Source: Faucicola osloensis_C
GTDB lineage: Bacteria; Pseudomonadota; Gammaproteobacteria; Pseudomonadales; Moraxellaceae
Length of the DNA stretch: 64,000 nt
Direction of reading: 5' to 3'
NCBI GenBank assembly: GCA_019353055.1
Contig: JABAHL010000004.1
Location: 109,727 to 173,726, forward strand
Positions 26,810 to 36,759 of this stretch are shown piece after piece. A model generated the notes under the pieces. The model ran no database searches, had not been told where the DNA came from, and saw only the letters and a program-made list of their open reading frames with translations. Within the stretch, counting starts at the first letter, position 1; each line of letters starts with the position of its first letter. The translations under genes were made by a program, and so were the position numbers.

Positions 26810-28537
26810 ATGGAAGGTCAATCATTTGATACGGATTTTTTGGTCATAGGCTCAGGCTTTGGCGGTAGCGTCTCAGCGATGCGACTGACCGAAAAAGGCT
26901 ATCGCGTGATTATCGCGGAGCAAGGCAAGCATATTTCTCCTGAAACCATGCCCAAAACCGTGCGCGATATCAAGCAGTTTTTGTGGTTGCCTGCGCTCAA
27001 ATACAAAGGTTTTTTTTCGCTTCAGCTATTTAAGCATGTCATGGTGTTGCATGGTAATGCGGTGGGCGGTGGCTCAATCACTTATGCCAACACCTTATTA
27101 CAGCCAGCAGACAAAATTTGGCAACAAGGTAGCTGGGCAGGGCTTCACGACTGGCAAGCGGTGATGCCACAACATTATGAGACAGCCAAACGCATGCTAG
27201 GCGTGAGCCAAAACAAAAAAATCGGCAACGCAGATTTGATGCTACAAAAAATGGCAAACCTGAGTGGCGTGGGTGATAGTTTTTATCTCACCGATGTGGG
27301 CGCCTACTTTAGTGACCATGACAAGTATGCTCACCCCTCTGTCAATGGTGACCCGTATTTTGGCGGCGCAGGTCCTAAACGCAGCCCTTGTGTAGGATGT
27401 GGTGGCTGTATGGTGGGCTGCCGTTATGGGGCGAAAAATACCCTAGATAAAAACTACCTGTATTTTGCCCAAAAAAATGGCGCTACCCTGCTCGCTGAAA
27501 CCAAAGTCACGGATATAGTACCGATAGCTGATGCTAGCAAATCGCCAAGCGACCCTGCCTATCAAAACGGTTCGCAAGGCTATCGGGTGACGCTGCAATC
27601 AGCGGATAAAGGTGAGTATCAAATCACCACCCAACAGATTGTACTGTCAGCCTCCAGCCTCGGTAGCCAAAAACTGCTGTTTGAGCAGCGCCATAAAGGC
27701 AATATGCCCCATATTTCCCCTTATCTTGGCAAGCGTATCTATACCAATGCTGAATCCTTGCTAGGCGTGCGATTTTTGGATGACCAACATGGCGCCATGA
27801 GCGATGGCGTGGCTATTGGCTCTGGGATTTATTTGGGCGATGGCACACACATTGAGGCGACACGTTATCCTGAAGGTTTTAATATTGCCTCCTTTTTGGC
27901 GACGTTAAGCAATTATAAAAACGGCAAAAAAATGTCGCTACTGGCTTGGTTATGGTGTTTTATAGTGCAGTTTATCGTCAAGCCCCGTCAGGCGTGGCGT
28001 GCATTTCGACCGCATAATATGGCAAAACAAAGCCTTATCTTGCTATGTATGCAAAGCACGCCCTATGCGCTTGAAATGCGCTATCAAAAAACCCCGTGGT
28101 GGCGGGCTTGGTTGGGTAGTCGCTACCAGATGCAAACCTATGGGCCTGCCATCCCCGCCTTTATCCCAGAAGCGAGCGCGTTTGCCGAGCAGATGGCAAC
28201 CCAAATGGGGGGAGTCGGTTATGGCGTGTTGTCGGAAGTATTTTTGAACATCCCAACCACCGCACATTGTATGGGTGGTATTTCGCTAGGCAATTCTGCA
28301 GCAGATGGCGTGGTTGATAAGTACCACCGATTGTTTAATTATCAAGGGTTTTATGTCTGCGATGGCGGCAATATCTCGACCAATTTGGGCGTTAACCCAA
28401 GTCTCACCATAACGGCGTTGACAGAGCATGCCATGAGCCATATTCCGCACAAAGCAACCCAGTCACCGTACCCTGCGGATACCGCCAGGCAAAACGTGAC
28501 GCTCGTTCAAAAAGATGCTAGCAAGATACCGGCTTAA
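26810..28537 (+). CDS. GMC-family FAD oxidoreductase (cholesterol-oxidase-like)
   Basis: The 575-residue protein begins with an FAD-binding Rossmann motif (LVIGSGFGGSVSAMRLTEKG, about 9-28) and ends with the GMC C-terminal domain (NLGVNPSLTITALTEHA). It has the Cys-rich CVGCGGCMVGCRYGAK segment (about 194-209) seen in cholesterol-oxidase-like members. Substrates of such enzymes include alcohols, sterols and 3-ketosteroids. The aldehyde dehydrogenase gene lies 46 bp downstream, suggesting sequential oxidation of an alcohol to an acid (inference). Confidence 0.85.
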   Translation: MEGQSFDTDFLVIGSGFGGSVSAMRLTEKGYRVIIAEQGKHISPETMPKTVRDIKQFLWLPALKYKGFFSLQLFKHVMVLHGNAVGGGSITYANTLLQPADKIWQQGSWAGLHDWQAVMPQHYETAKRMLGVSQNKKIGNADLMLQKMANLSGVGDSFYLTDVGAYFSDHDKYAHPSVNGDPYFGGAGPKRSPCVGCGGCMVGCRYGAKNTLDKNYLYFAQKNGATLLAETKVTDIVPIADASKSPSDPAYQNGSQGYRVTLQSADKGEYQITTQQIVLSASSLGSQKLLFEQRHKGNMPHISPYLGKRIYTNAESLLGVRFLDDQHGAMSDGVAIGSGIYLGDGTHIEATRYPEGFNIASFLATLSNYKNGKKMSLLAWLWCFIVQFIVKPRQAWRAFRPHNMAKQSLILLCMQSTPYALEMRYQKTPWWRAWLGSRYQMQTYGPAIPAFIPEASAFAEQMATQMGGVGYGVLSEVFLNIPTTAHCMGGISLGNSAADGVVDKYHRLFNYQGFYVCDGGNISTNLGVNPSLTITALTEHAMSHIPHKATQSPYPADTARQNVTLVQKDASKIPA

Positions 28538-28583
28538 CTGCTATGTTGAGTTAAAATTTAACTAAATGATTGGGATAATACAC

Positions 28584-30011
28584 ATGACACCTCAACACAA
28601 TTCAGCCACAATTATCGATAACATGCAGCAGCAGTTCGACATCATGCGGACGGCTAGCCGTCAAGACCAATATGTCGATTGGTCAATTCGCAGTGCGCGG
28701 CTAAAAAAATTAGAACAGCTGGTGATGGACAACCAAAGCGAGATTATTACCGCTATTCATGCCGACTTTGGACAACGCCCAGCGGCTGAAACCACCATGC
28801 TTGAACTATTCCCAACGCTTGAAGCGATTCGTTATACACAAAAGCACGGCAAAGCTTGGTCTGCCAAACAGCCGGTCAAAACTGGGATTTGGTTTTTGCC
28901 CGCTCGTAGCTATATCCAGCCGCAGCCGTTAGGGCTCGTCGGCATTATTGCACCTTGGAATTATCCGTTGTATTTGGTGATTGCGCCACTGGCTGCCGCA
29001 TTGGTGGCAGGCAATCGTGCGATGCTCAAAGTCTCAGAAGCGTCACCGAATTTTGAGCAGTGGCTGGCTAATGCGTTACCCAAATACTTTGCCGCAGACG
29101 AAGTGACCTTGATTACAGGGGATGTCGAAGTCGCGCGAGCCTTTAGCCAATTACCGTTTGACCATTTATTTTTTACTGGCTCTACCGCAGTGGGCAAACA
29201 TATCATGAAAGCCGCGGCACAGAATTTGACCCCTGTCACCCTTGAGCTGGGCGGCAAATCCCCTGTCGTGGTGACGCCGAGCGCTGATGTGGCAAAAACT
29301 GTCAACCGCGTATGGACAGGCAAAACCATGAACGCCGGGCAAACCTGTATTGCGCCTGATTATATGTTGATGGAAAATGATAAAAAACACGCCTTTATCG
29401 AACAATCAACCGCATGGCTTGAGGCCCACTACCCTAATATTGCAGACAACCCTGACTATAGCTTTGTCATCAACCCCAAACAAGCCAGCCGCGTGCAAGG
29501 TTATCTCGATGAAGCCAAACAGCGCGGTGCCACCCTCATTCCACTGACCGATTATGAAGTGAATATCGAAACTGGATTTTTCCCGCCGATGATTGTCACC
29601 AATTTACCAAGCGATGCTAAATTGCTGACAGAGGAGATTTTTGCTCCTGTATTGCCACTGGTGTCCTACCAAGACTTGACACAAGCGGTGGCGTATGTGA
29701 ATGAGCGTGACCGCCCACTGGCGCTGTATGTGTTTGGCGAGGACAAAGCTGACACCGACTACGTGCTCGCGCATACAGTGAGTGGCGGCGCGTGTATTAA
29801 CGAAACTATTTTTCACATTGCCCAGCAAAATCTGCCGTTTGGCGGTGTCGGGGCATCAGGGATGGGGCGTTACCACGGCAAATATAGCTTTGACACTTTC
29901 TCTCATCCAAAAGCGGTGTTTAAACAAAGTCACCTTAACTTCGCCCATTTGCTCCAACCACCGTATGGCAAGACCTTTTGGAACATGATGAAGGTGATTT
30001 TAAAAGCTTGA
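28584..30011 (+). CDS. Aldehyde dehydrogenase (coniferyl-aldehyde-dehydrogenase-like)
   Basis: The ~475-residue NAD(P)-dependent enzyme has the ALDH fold. The cofactor-site segment is IIAPWNYPLYLVIAPLAAAL, the general base Glu is in LELGGKSP (about 221), and the nucleophile Cys is in NAGQTCIAP (about 255). The overall pattern, including GRYHGKYSFDTFSHPKAV at the C-terminus, is that of coniferyl/fatty aldehyde dehydrogenases. I prefer ATG 28584 (TTGGGAT upstream) over ATG 28566. Confidence 0.9.
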   Translation: MTPQHNSATIIDNMQQQFDIMRTASRQDQYVDWSIRSARLKKLEQLVMDNQSEIITAIHADFGQRPAAETTMLELFPTLEAIRYTQKHGKAWSAKQPVKTGIWFLPARSYIQPQPLGLVGIIAPWNYPLYLVIAPLAAALVAGNRAMLKVSEASPNFEQWLANALPKYFAADEVTLITGDVEVARAFSQLPFDHLFFTGSTAVGKHIMKAAAQNLTPVTLELGGKSPVVVTPSADVAKTVNRVWTGKTMNAGQTCIAPDYMLMENDKKHAFIEQSTAWLEAHYPNIADNPDYSFVINPKQASRVQGYLDEAKQRGATLIPLTDYEVNIETGFFPPMIVTNLPSDAKLLTEEIFAPVLPLVSYQDLTQAVAYVNERDRPLALYVFGEDKADTDYVLAHTVSGGACINETIFHIAQQNLPFGGVGASGMGRYHGKYSFDTFSHPKAVFKQSHLNFAHLLQPPYGKTFWNMMKVILKA

Positions 30012-30100
30012 TTTTAACCGCCTGATTTTTGCAACTTGAAAACGTTTAACCCCACGCTTGCGATGGCGTGGTTGTTTACATGGCTTAACAATAAAATGGA

Positions 30101-31345
30101 TTATTGATAATAGTTGTCGTGCTTTTTGAGCCACCAGTTCATGTTATCTTGGCGTTTGGCGCGAAATTGCGCCAATCTTTTGGCAATAGCCGCATTGTGC
30201 GCTCGTGCGGTATCAAGCCCAAATAGAATTGGCACACTGACAAGCACGCCATAGCGCCATTTTGGGCTAGGCAGTCCCAAGCCATCACCAATATCATCAC
30301 CCACTAAAGTCCGGGTGACACTGGCATTGACCCGCTCAACCAGCTGTCCACGTCTGTTATCCTCACCCATAATTTGTGAGGGTAAATCATGCAGCGCTTT
30401 GGCGAGAGGTTTACCAAATTCAAAATCTAATTGCTGAGTTGCCAAATAGCTATAAAGCCATGCCCACGCCTCGGTTTCATCTTCAGGAATGCGTGCCAGC
30501 TCAATCCCCATCCACCAACTTGCCAGTTGCCATAAGTGCATAATGCCTTGTGACTCTTCGGCGCTGATTCTTGCCCCTAGTAATTTTAGTCCGCGCATAA
30601 TGAGTAGCGAAAACTGCAAGTGGGTTGCCACCATATCAGTTTGGTTGATGGGTACCCCCCAGTAGTCACTGTCCCAATCATGACTGCATAATTGTTGTCT
30701 TACCAGACCATGTATCTGCCGCACTTGCAGACTTTGTCGCCAGCCTTCTGTGCCGATTGCCAATGGGGATTGCTGGTTGCGGCTAATCGCTGGGTACTCA
30801 GACACTGCCAAAATATAGGCATAGGTTCGCATGAGCCTCGGCAATGCATCATGTACTAACGCCCCTGTTTTGATGAGTGGCAATGACAGCGCAGGGATAC
30901 TATACCCTGCCATTAGCGCGACATTACGCAGTAACCAAATCAGCATCAACGGATAGCGCCGATAGGCAATTGCGCCAATCTCGGCAAGCTTGGCATCATA
31001 CCAACTTGGATATTGGCAAAACTGCTGATACAGCGTCTCAAACGCGGGCTGTTGCAATAACGCTTTGGCTGCTGATACGTTATTCGTTTGCGCTATCCCT
31101 TGCTCATGCAAAATCAATTGCTGCAGGGGTTTGGCAAATTTGATACCGCTGGATAACAGCGCATCGACAGGCTGATCTGCGATACCATACCCCTGCTGCA
31201 TCTGTTGCAATAAATCCTTTGACACCTCAAAATCACGGGGCAATAAAAATCGTTTGATACGCTGCAACACTTGTAAATCAGCATGGTGGTCAATGTCAGT
31301 ATTGCGCCCCAGTGTCGGCAAATCGGTTTGATAAAGCGGGTTCAT
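30101..31345 (-). CDS. MpaB-family oxygenase-like protein (DUF2236)
   Basis: The 414-residue protein matches the DUF2236/MpaB/latex-clearing-protein superfamily, which contains heme-binding oxygenases. The diagnostic block is RQIHGLVRQQLCSHDWDSDY, then WGVPINQTDMVATHLQFSLL (about 203-243). It lies convergent with the GMC-ALDH pair and may act on a related lipid or alcohol substrate (inference). Confidence 0.7.
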   Translation of the reverse strand: MNPLYQTDLPTLGRNTDIDHHADLQVLQRIKRFLLPRDFEVSKDLLQQMQQGYGIADQPVDALLSSGIKFAKPLQQLILHEQGIAQTNNVSAAKALLQQPAFETLYQQFCQYPSWYDAKLAEIGAIAYRRYPLMLIWLLRNVALMAGYSIPALSLPLIKTGALVHDALPRLMRTYAYILAVSEYPAISRNQQSPLAIGTEGWRQSLQVRQIHGLVRQQLCSHDWDSDYWGVPINQTDMVATHLQFSLLIMRGLKLLGARISAEESQGIMHLWQLASWWMGIELARIPEDETEAWAWLYSYLATQQLDFEFGKPLAKALHDLPSQIMGEDNRRGQLVERVNASVTRTLVGDDIGDGLGLPSPKWRYGVLVSVPILFGLDTARAHNAAIAKRLAQFRAKRQDNMNWWLKKHDNYYQ

Positions 31346-31721
31346 AGTAGTGGTAAATCAGTGATGAATAAACAGATAGCCTAGCGCATTTTGGCAAATA
31401 AAAAACACCTGTGCGCCAAAAAAATCGAATTTTTTTGTTTAAAAATGTTAGACCTTAATCGACTGGGTGTATTTACTGGCTGGATGAATTTGATCGTAGC
31501 TTGCCTGATGGGTTTCAGTGACCTGTGGGATAATGATTGGTTGAATAATGACGAGTTGGGTAATGATGACTAGCATAGCGCTAGTCCATGTCATATGTCA
31601 CTTTAATAAAACTGCATCATGTCACATTTATCGAACTATTTTGTCGCTGACGCTAAGCCTATTTTTGATTACACTATAGCCAACATCTCTTGTCTTAACA
31701 GTATCAAAATCGAGCCACCCT
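31346..31721. other. Intergenic region before the MFS transporter gene
   Basis: About 375 bp without a convincing gene. A 60-codon open frame at 31391-31573 has no ribosome site and no recognisable composition. The region is AT-rich and should contain the promoter for the efflux genes. Confidence 0.4.
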
Positions 31722-33374
31722 TTGAAATCACCTAGAATCTTAGAAACACCACCCAATTGGACCGAGGATGAAAAACCCGCGTTACCCGGTTCCCCACCGA
31801 GTATTGCTCACTCTCGATCAAAAAGTATTGTGTATTTTGTTATCGGCGTTTTTATTGCAATTTGTGGCGGCTTGGGCAACGGCATTATTACCGCCAATTT
31901 ACCGCAAATCCAAGGCGAATATGCGCTAACACCCTCACAAGTGGCTTGGATACCTGCTGTGTATGTGATGGCAAATGTCAGCGCCAACCTGCTGCTGTTT
32001 AAAGCGCGTCAACAATTTGGGTTACGCTGGTTTTCTGAAATATCCTTGCTGATGTTCATGCTGGTGATGTTTATTCATATATTTGTGCAAAACTACCCGA
32101 TGGCTTTATTGGTCAGGGCGATGGGGGGCTTTGTCGCGGCGCCGTTATCCTCACTCGGGCTTTATTATGTGATGCAAGCCTTTAGTAGTCAGTATCGCCT
32201 GCAAGGTTTGTATATTGGTTTTGGGGTCAGTGCGCTGGCGATTCCGTTGGCTTGGATAATGTCGCCTTATTTGGTCAATGTGAATGACTGGACTCGGCTT
32301 TACACCTTTGAGTTTGGTTTGGCGCTGTGTTGTTTTGCGATGGTGGTCGCCGTCAAGTTGCCACGAAGTTTACGTATCGAAGTGTATGAAAAGAAAGACA
32401 TTCTCACCTTTTTGTTATTGGCGCCCGGTTTTGGGTTACTGTGTGGGGTGCTAGTACAAGGGTCGATTTTATGGTGGGAAAACTCACCCTTATTGGCGTA
32501 TATGCTTATTGGCGCGTTGGCGCTGTTAATGTCAGGCTTTTTCTTTGAGCATTACCGCAAAAACCCCTTGATTATGACCCGCTGGCTGGGGAGTTTTGCA
32601 TTATGGCGTTTTGTGGTGGGCGCTTTTTTACTGCGTTTGATTATGTCTGAGCAAAGTTACGCGGTGGTGAATTTTTTAAAATCCCAAGGTCTCACGTCCG
32701 ACCAGTTTGTGGGTTTTTATACGGTCATATTTTTTGGTATGTTGGCAGGTTTGATAGTCAGCGCACTGACCTTTTCACGGGATCATTTGATTCCGCCAAT
32801 GGTGGTGGCGACTTTATTGGTGGCGATTGCCAGTGTATATGATGCCAATATGCTCACCAGTGACGTGCGACCCCAAAATTTTTATCTCAGTCAATTTGCA
32901 GTCGCGTTTGCAGGCTCACTGTTTATGGGTCCATTGGTATTGATGGGATTTGGGCTTACGCTGCGACAAAGCGTCAATCATGTCATCACCTTTATCATCT
33001 TGTTTGGGGCTACCCAAAACTTTGGCGGGCTGGTAGGCTCGGCTTTTTATAGCACCCTGCAACAGCAGCGCACCCAGTATCATAAACAAAGTATTTTACA
33101 GCAAATGCAATCGACCGATGCCACAGTAACCCAACGGCTTCAACAATACCAAGCAGGGTTTAAACCCGTCATCACCGACAACAATTTGTCGCAGCAACAA
33201 GCCCAACAATCCCTCAACCAAATTGTCACGCGAGAAGCGCAGATTAAAGCGTATGGCGATATCATTACTGTCAACAGTTACATTGCCACGTTTTTATTTG
33301 CTTGGGGTATGATTAATATTGCCCGCAAAAAATACATTGAAAATCGGCAAAAAGTAGCAATTAAGCAAACTTAG
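31722..33374 (+). CDS. MFS efflux transporter, DHA2/EmrB type
   Basis: The 550-residue protein has about 14 membrane segments and the DHA2-family hallmark near its first helices (GGLGNGIITANLPQIQGEYALTPSQVAWI; the LPQIQ motif corresponds to the conserved D-x-x-L-P-x-I region). A Gln-rich periplasmic-type stretch occurs before the last helix. It would pump small toxic molecules with the HlyD-family adaptor encoded 145 bp downstream. The frame begins with TTG at 31722 and no ATG is available before residue 67, so a TTG start is likely. Confidence 0.85.
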   Translation: MKSPRILETPPNWTEDEKPALPGSPPSIAHSRSKSIVYFVIGVFIAICGGLGNGIITANLPQIQGEYALTPSQVAWIPAVYVMANVSANLLLFKARQQFGLRWFSEISLLMFMLVMFIHIFVQNYPMALLVRAMGGFVAAPLSSLGLYYVMQAFSSQYRLQGLYIGFGVSALAIPLAWIMSPYLVNVNDWTRLYTFEFGLALCCFAMVVAVKLPRSLRIEVYEKKDILTFLLLAPGFGLLCGVLVQGSILWWENSPLLAYMLIGALALLMSGFFFEHYRKNPLIMTRWLGSFALWRFVVGAFLLRLIMSEQSYAVVNFLKSQGLTSDQFVGFYTVIFFGMLAGLIVSALTFSRDHLIPPMVVATLLVAIASVYDANMLTSDVRPQNFYLSQFAVAFAGSLFMGPLVLMGFGLTLRQSVNHVITFIILFGATQNFGGLVGSAFYSTLQQQRTQYHKQSILQQMQSTDATVTQRLQQYQAGFKPVITDNNLSQQQAQQSLNQIVTREAQIKAYGDIITVNSYIATFLFAWGMINIARKKYIENRQKVAIKQT

Positions 33375-33413
33375 ACTTGATAAGCTAGATGCGTATAACA
33401 AAGCGACCCAATT

Positions 33414-33441
33414 AGATAACTGGTTTTAGATAACTGGTTTT
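33414..33441. repeat. 14-bp tandem duplication between the efflux genes
   Basis: AGATAACTGGTTTT is repeated twice in tandem in the 145-bp spacer between the two efflux genes. Confidence 0.8.
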
Positions 33442-33519
33442 TTAAATAACAGTTTAATGATAAATTGAATGACCAATAAAATTTAATCATCAATAAAATG
33501 CTTACGGAAAACCCAACTC

Positions 33520-34632
33520 ATGAGTAGTGAAGCAAAAACCCAAAATGATGCGCCAGCTGATGACAGCGATGATAAACCCACACAGGCGCCTGAAAAGATT
33601 ATCAACCCTAGACCGCTTACCTTAATTATCATGTTAGTGGTTTTTTTGCTCGGTGTTGGGGTAATTTTATGGGCATGGCATTTGGGTCCGTTTAACTCCC
33701 CACTGCAACAAACCGAAAACAGTTATGTCAAAGGCAATATCACCCTATTGTCGGCACAAATTAATGGTTATATCGAAAAAGTCTACGTCACCGATTTTGA
33801 AGACGTCAAACAAGGTCAGCCGTTAGTTAAAGTCAGCAGTGCTAATTATTCACAGCAAGTGGTACAAGCGCAATCAGGGCTGGAACAAGCGACTACTAAT
33901 TTAGCCAACCAGCAACAAATCATCGAGCAGCGCAAAGCCGATGTCAAAGCCGCGCAGGCAAAAGTAGCACAAGTTAAAACCCAGCTAGAATTGTCGATTC
34001 AACAGCTTAAACGACTTGAATCCTTGGTCGGTGTTGGCGCAGTGTCACAAAATGAAGTCGATACTGCCAAAGCGGCAGTTAAAAACAATGAAGCACTGAT
34101 GAGCCAAGCAATCGCCAGTGTCGATGTCGCCCGCGAAGGTCAAAAAACCGCGGAAATGGCAAAGATTGGTTTGGTGGCACAGGTTAAAAGCGCCAATGCA
34201 CAGTTAAAACAGGCCAATACCAACCAAGACTATGGCTTAATCACCGCGCCGACCTCAGGTAAATTAGGGCAAATCAATATCCGTACCGGTCAGTTGGTGA
34301 CGCAAGGCACGCAGTTGGTTTATCTCATTCCAAAATCGATGTGGGTCATTGCCAATTTTAAAGAAACCCAAATTGATAAAATGAAAATCGGGCAAAAAGC
34401 GTGGTTTACTGTCGATGCCCTAGGCAAACAAAAATTTACGGGGGTAGTCAAAAGCATCTCCCCCGCAACAGGGTCAGAATTTAGTGTCATTAAAACCGAC
34501 AATGCCACCGGGAATTTTACCAAAGTGGTACAGCGCATTTCTGTACGCATTGACATCGATGGCAACCAAAGTCGTCTGAATGAATTGATGCCAGGCATGT
34601 CGGTAGTGGCAACGGTAGATACGTCAAGTTAG
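33520..34632 (+). CDS. HlyD/EmrA-family membrane fusion protein
   Basis: The 370-residue adaptor has an acidic cytoplasmic start, one membrane anchor (about 31-52), and a beta-barrel/lipoyl half motif (NSYVKGNITLLSAQINGYIEKV). A long helical hairpin rich in Gln/Ala/Lys (about 110-230) and a second lipoyl half (YGLITAPTSGKLGQINIRTGQLVTQG) follow. It bridges an inner-membrane MFS pump to an outer-membrane channel. Its partner is the gene just upstream; no outer-membrane component is encoded nearby. Confidence 0.88.
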   Translation: MSSEAKTQNDAPADDSDDKPTQAPEKIINPRPLTLIIMLVVFLLGVGVILWAWHLGPFNSPLQQTENSYVKGNITLLSAQINGYIEKVYVTDFEDVKQGQPLVKVSSANYSQQVVQAQSGLEQATTNLANQQQIIEQRKADVKAAQAKVAQVKTQLELSIQQLKRLESLVGVGAVSQNEVDTAKAAVKNNEALMSQAIASVDVAREGQKTAEMAKIGLVAQVKSANAQLKQANTNQDYGLITAPTSGKLGQINIRTGQLVTQGTQLVYLIPKSMWVIANFKETQIDKMKIGQKAWFTVDALGKQKFTGVVKSISPATGSEFSVIKTDNATGNFTKVVQRISVRIDIDGNQSRLNELMPGMSVVATVDTSS

Positions 34633-34671
34633 CAAATTAACCATTTTTTATTCTCCTCTACCAAACGCAGT

Positions 34672-36507
34672 TTAGTCAGATAAGCTTAAAAAATCTTTCG
34701 CTAAATAAGCTGGGTTAGGATATTGATAGAACCCCTCACCCGTGGCTTCACCCAGTTTGTTGGTATCTACCAGTTCTGCTTTAAGCTTTGCAGCGGGCTG
34801 CTGCAAAGAAGGGTCCGTTTTTGCCAGTTCATTAAAGATGTTGTAGTTGGTTTTCATGCCATTTTTATCCAAAATCGCCATCGGTCCAAAGGGTGAACCC
34901 GTGGCTATCATCCACGTTTTATCAATGGTTGCGGCATCGGCAACGCCGTTTGCCCACAGTTTTAACCCCGCTACCAACAACGGAATCAATAAGCTATCAA
35001 GCACATAGCCCGATTGTTCTTTTTTTACCGCTATCGGTAACATAGCAATGGCTTTGGCAAATTCGATGACGTCAGCATAGACTTGTGGGTCGCAACTTGG
35101 AGCCGCCATCAACTCCACCGTATTACGGATATGGATGTGATTGGCAAAATGCAGCATCAAGAATTTTTCTGGGCGGTTAGTAAAGGTCGATAACACGCTT
35201 GGCAATAGCGTTGATGAGTTACTGGCAAACACGGTTTTGGCAGGGGCGGCGGCTGAGGCTTTGCTATAAAAATCTTGTTTGATGTCTAAGCTTTCTGGCA
35301 CCGCTTCAATCAATAGGTCTGCATCTTTTAACGCCTCATGCAAGTCCGTGGTGTAAGCCAAATTTTTGCTAGCTGCTGCCACTTGGGCATCGGTTTCACC
35401 TAGGTCATGCTGATGCTGATTGGCAAGGTCGGTAAAGCGAGTTTTCGCCTTAGCAATCGCGTCATCGTTAATGTCATAAATAGTCACGTTAAACCCATGA
35501 AACGCACATTGCACCGCAATTTGGTTGCCCAATACGCCACTACCTGCCACGGTAATATTTTTATAGGGTACTTTGGATAAATCCGCTTTGGGTGGTTTTA
35601 AAAAGTCAGGATTTTTAAAGGCGGGATTGGGGTATTGATAAAATCCTTCGCCCGTTGGCACGCCCAGTTTATTTTTCTCGATATACTCTTTTTTAAGCAT
35701 ATCAACGACCGCTTGGTCTTGTTGTTTGCCCTTAGCCACAGCAAGTTTGTAAATATTGTAAGGGGTAGTCAGCCCAAGCATATCATAAAAAGCAAATGGT
35801 CCCATCGGCGAGCCTGTGCCAAGCATCCAAGTTTTGTCGATGGTTTGAATGTCGGCAATGCCTTGGATATACAGCTGCATTCCTGCATTTAACCAAGGAT
35901 TGAGTAGTGAATTTAGTACATAACCCGAGGTTTCTTTGTTGACGATAATAGGCACCATGCCGATTTGTTTGGCAAACGCGGTCACCGCATCAAATACATT
36001 AGGGTCAGTACCGGCATGCGACATAATTTCGGCAAGATTGCGCTTCCAAATCTCATTGGCAAAGTGCATCATCAAAAACTTAGCAGGACGGTCGGTAAAT
36101 TTGACCAAATCACTGGGCAACATGGTAGATGAGTTACTGACAAATACGGTTTTTTCGGGTGCGGCTGCTGAGGCTTTGCTATAAAAATCCTTTTTGATGG
36201 CGACATCTTCAGGCACCGCTTCAATCAACAAATCGGCGTCTTTCAAGGCGGCGCTTAAGTCTGAGCTATAACGCAAGTTTTGCTCAGCCTGCTTGGCTTG
36301 TTCGCTTGTTTCGCCCAAATCAGCCTGATGACGTTTGGCGATATCGGCAAATTTGGTTTTGGCTTTATTGAGCACCTCGTCATTGATATCATACACAATG
36401 ACTTTAAAACCATGAAACGCCGCTTGTACGGCGATTTGATAGCCCAAAACACCACTGCCTGCGACTGTGATATGGGTGAAATTAACAAGAGGATTCGACT
36501 CTGACAT
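34672..36507 (-). CDS. Tandemly duplicated 3-hydroxyacyl-CoA dehydrogenase (two fused copies)
   Basis: The 611-residue protein contains two copies of a ~300-residue 3-hydroxyacyl-CoA dehydrogenase. Each has an NAD-binding motif (VAGSGVLG-QIAVQ, near residues 15 and 317) and the D-I-N-D acidic end. Each also has LLIEAVPE, NSST-LPS, and a conserved His in MHFAN or LHFAN, and ends in GEGFYQYPNPA. The halves are clearly homologous but diverged, so this is an old internal duplication, not an assembly artefact. Family members oxidise 3-hydroxyacyl-CoA in fatty-acid or butyrate pathways. Typical enzymes are single-domain, ~285 residues. Confidence 0.85.
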   Translation of the reverse strand: MSESNPLVNFTHITVAGSGVLGYQIAVQAAFHGFKVIVYDINDEVLNKAKTKFADIAKRHQADLGETSEQAKQAEQNLRYSSDLSAALKDADLLIEAVPEDVAIKKDFYSKASAAAPEKTVFVSNSSTMLPSDLVKFTDRPAKFLMMHFANEIWKRNLAEIMSHAGTDPNVFDAVTAFAKQIGMVPIIVNKETSGYVLNSLLNPWLNAGMQLYIQGIADIQTIDKTWMLGTGSPMGPFAFYDMLGLTTPYNIYKLAVAKGKQQDQAVVDMLKKEYIEKNKLGVPTGEGFYQYPNPAFKNPDFLKPPKADLSKVPYKNITVAGSGVLGNQIAVQCAFHGFNVTIYDINDDAIAKAKTRFTDLANQHQHDLGETDAQVAAASKNLAYTTDLHEALKDADLLIEAVPESLDIKQDFYSKASAAAPAKTVFASNSSTLLPSVLSTFTNRPEKFLMLHFANHIHIRNTVELMAAPSCDPQVYADVIEFAKAIAMLPIAVKKEQSGYVLDSLLIPLLVAGLKLWANGVADAATIDKTWMIATGSPFGPMAILDKNGMKTNYNIFNELAKTDPSLQQPAAKLKAELVDTNKLGEATGEGFYQYPNPAYLAKDFLSLSD

Positions 36508-36628
36508 ACAATACTCCTAGATTAACAGGCAAATACGCAACTTTATAACCTCATAATCGATGAGGCATGTAAATTTTTTTGGTATTATCGTATTTGCTGT
36601 CGACTATTTTTGATTAGATTAAAAGAAA

Positions 36629-36662
36629 AAAACCGTTAGCCCAGTCACAGGCTAACGGTTAT
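36629..36662. terminator. Bidirectional intrinsic terminator
   Basis: AACCGTTAGCC and GGCTAACGGTT pair around CAGTCACA, flanked by an A-run on one side. It lies in the gap between two minus-strand genes and probably ends the catalase-family transcript. Confidence 0.7.
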
Positions 36663-36759
36663 TGAATGATTGAGGGCGATGTAGTTTTTCACACAATGGT
36701 TGAAATCTTACCCCAAACCATGCCCCCATAACCGCCCCGCTACTGATTTTTTGCCAAAT

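Noticed and set aside
31391..31573. 60-codon frame between the MpaB-like and MFS genes
   Set aside because: No ribosome site, no recognisable domain, ends in a low-complexity Asn/Asp stretch; likely chance.
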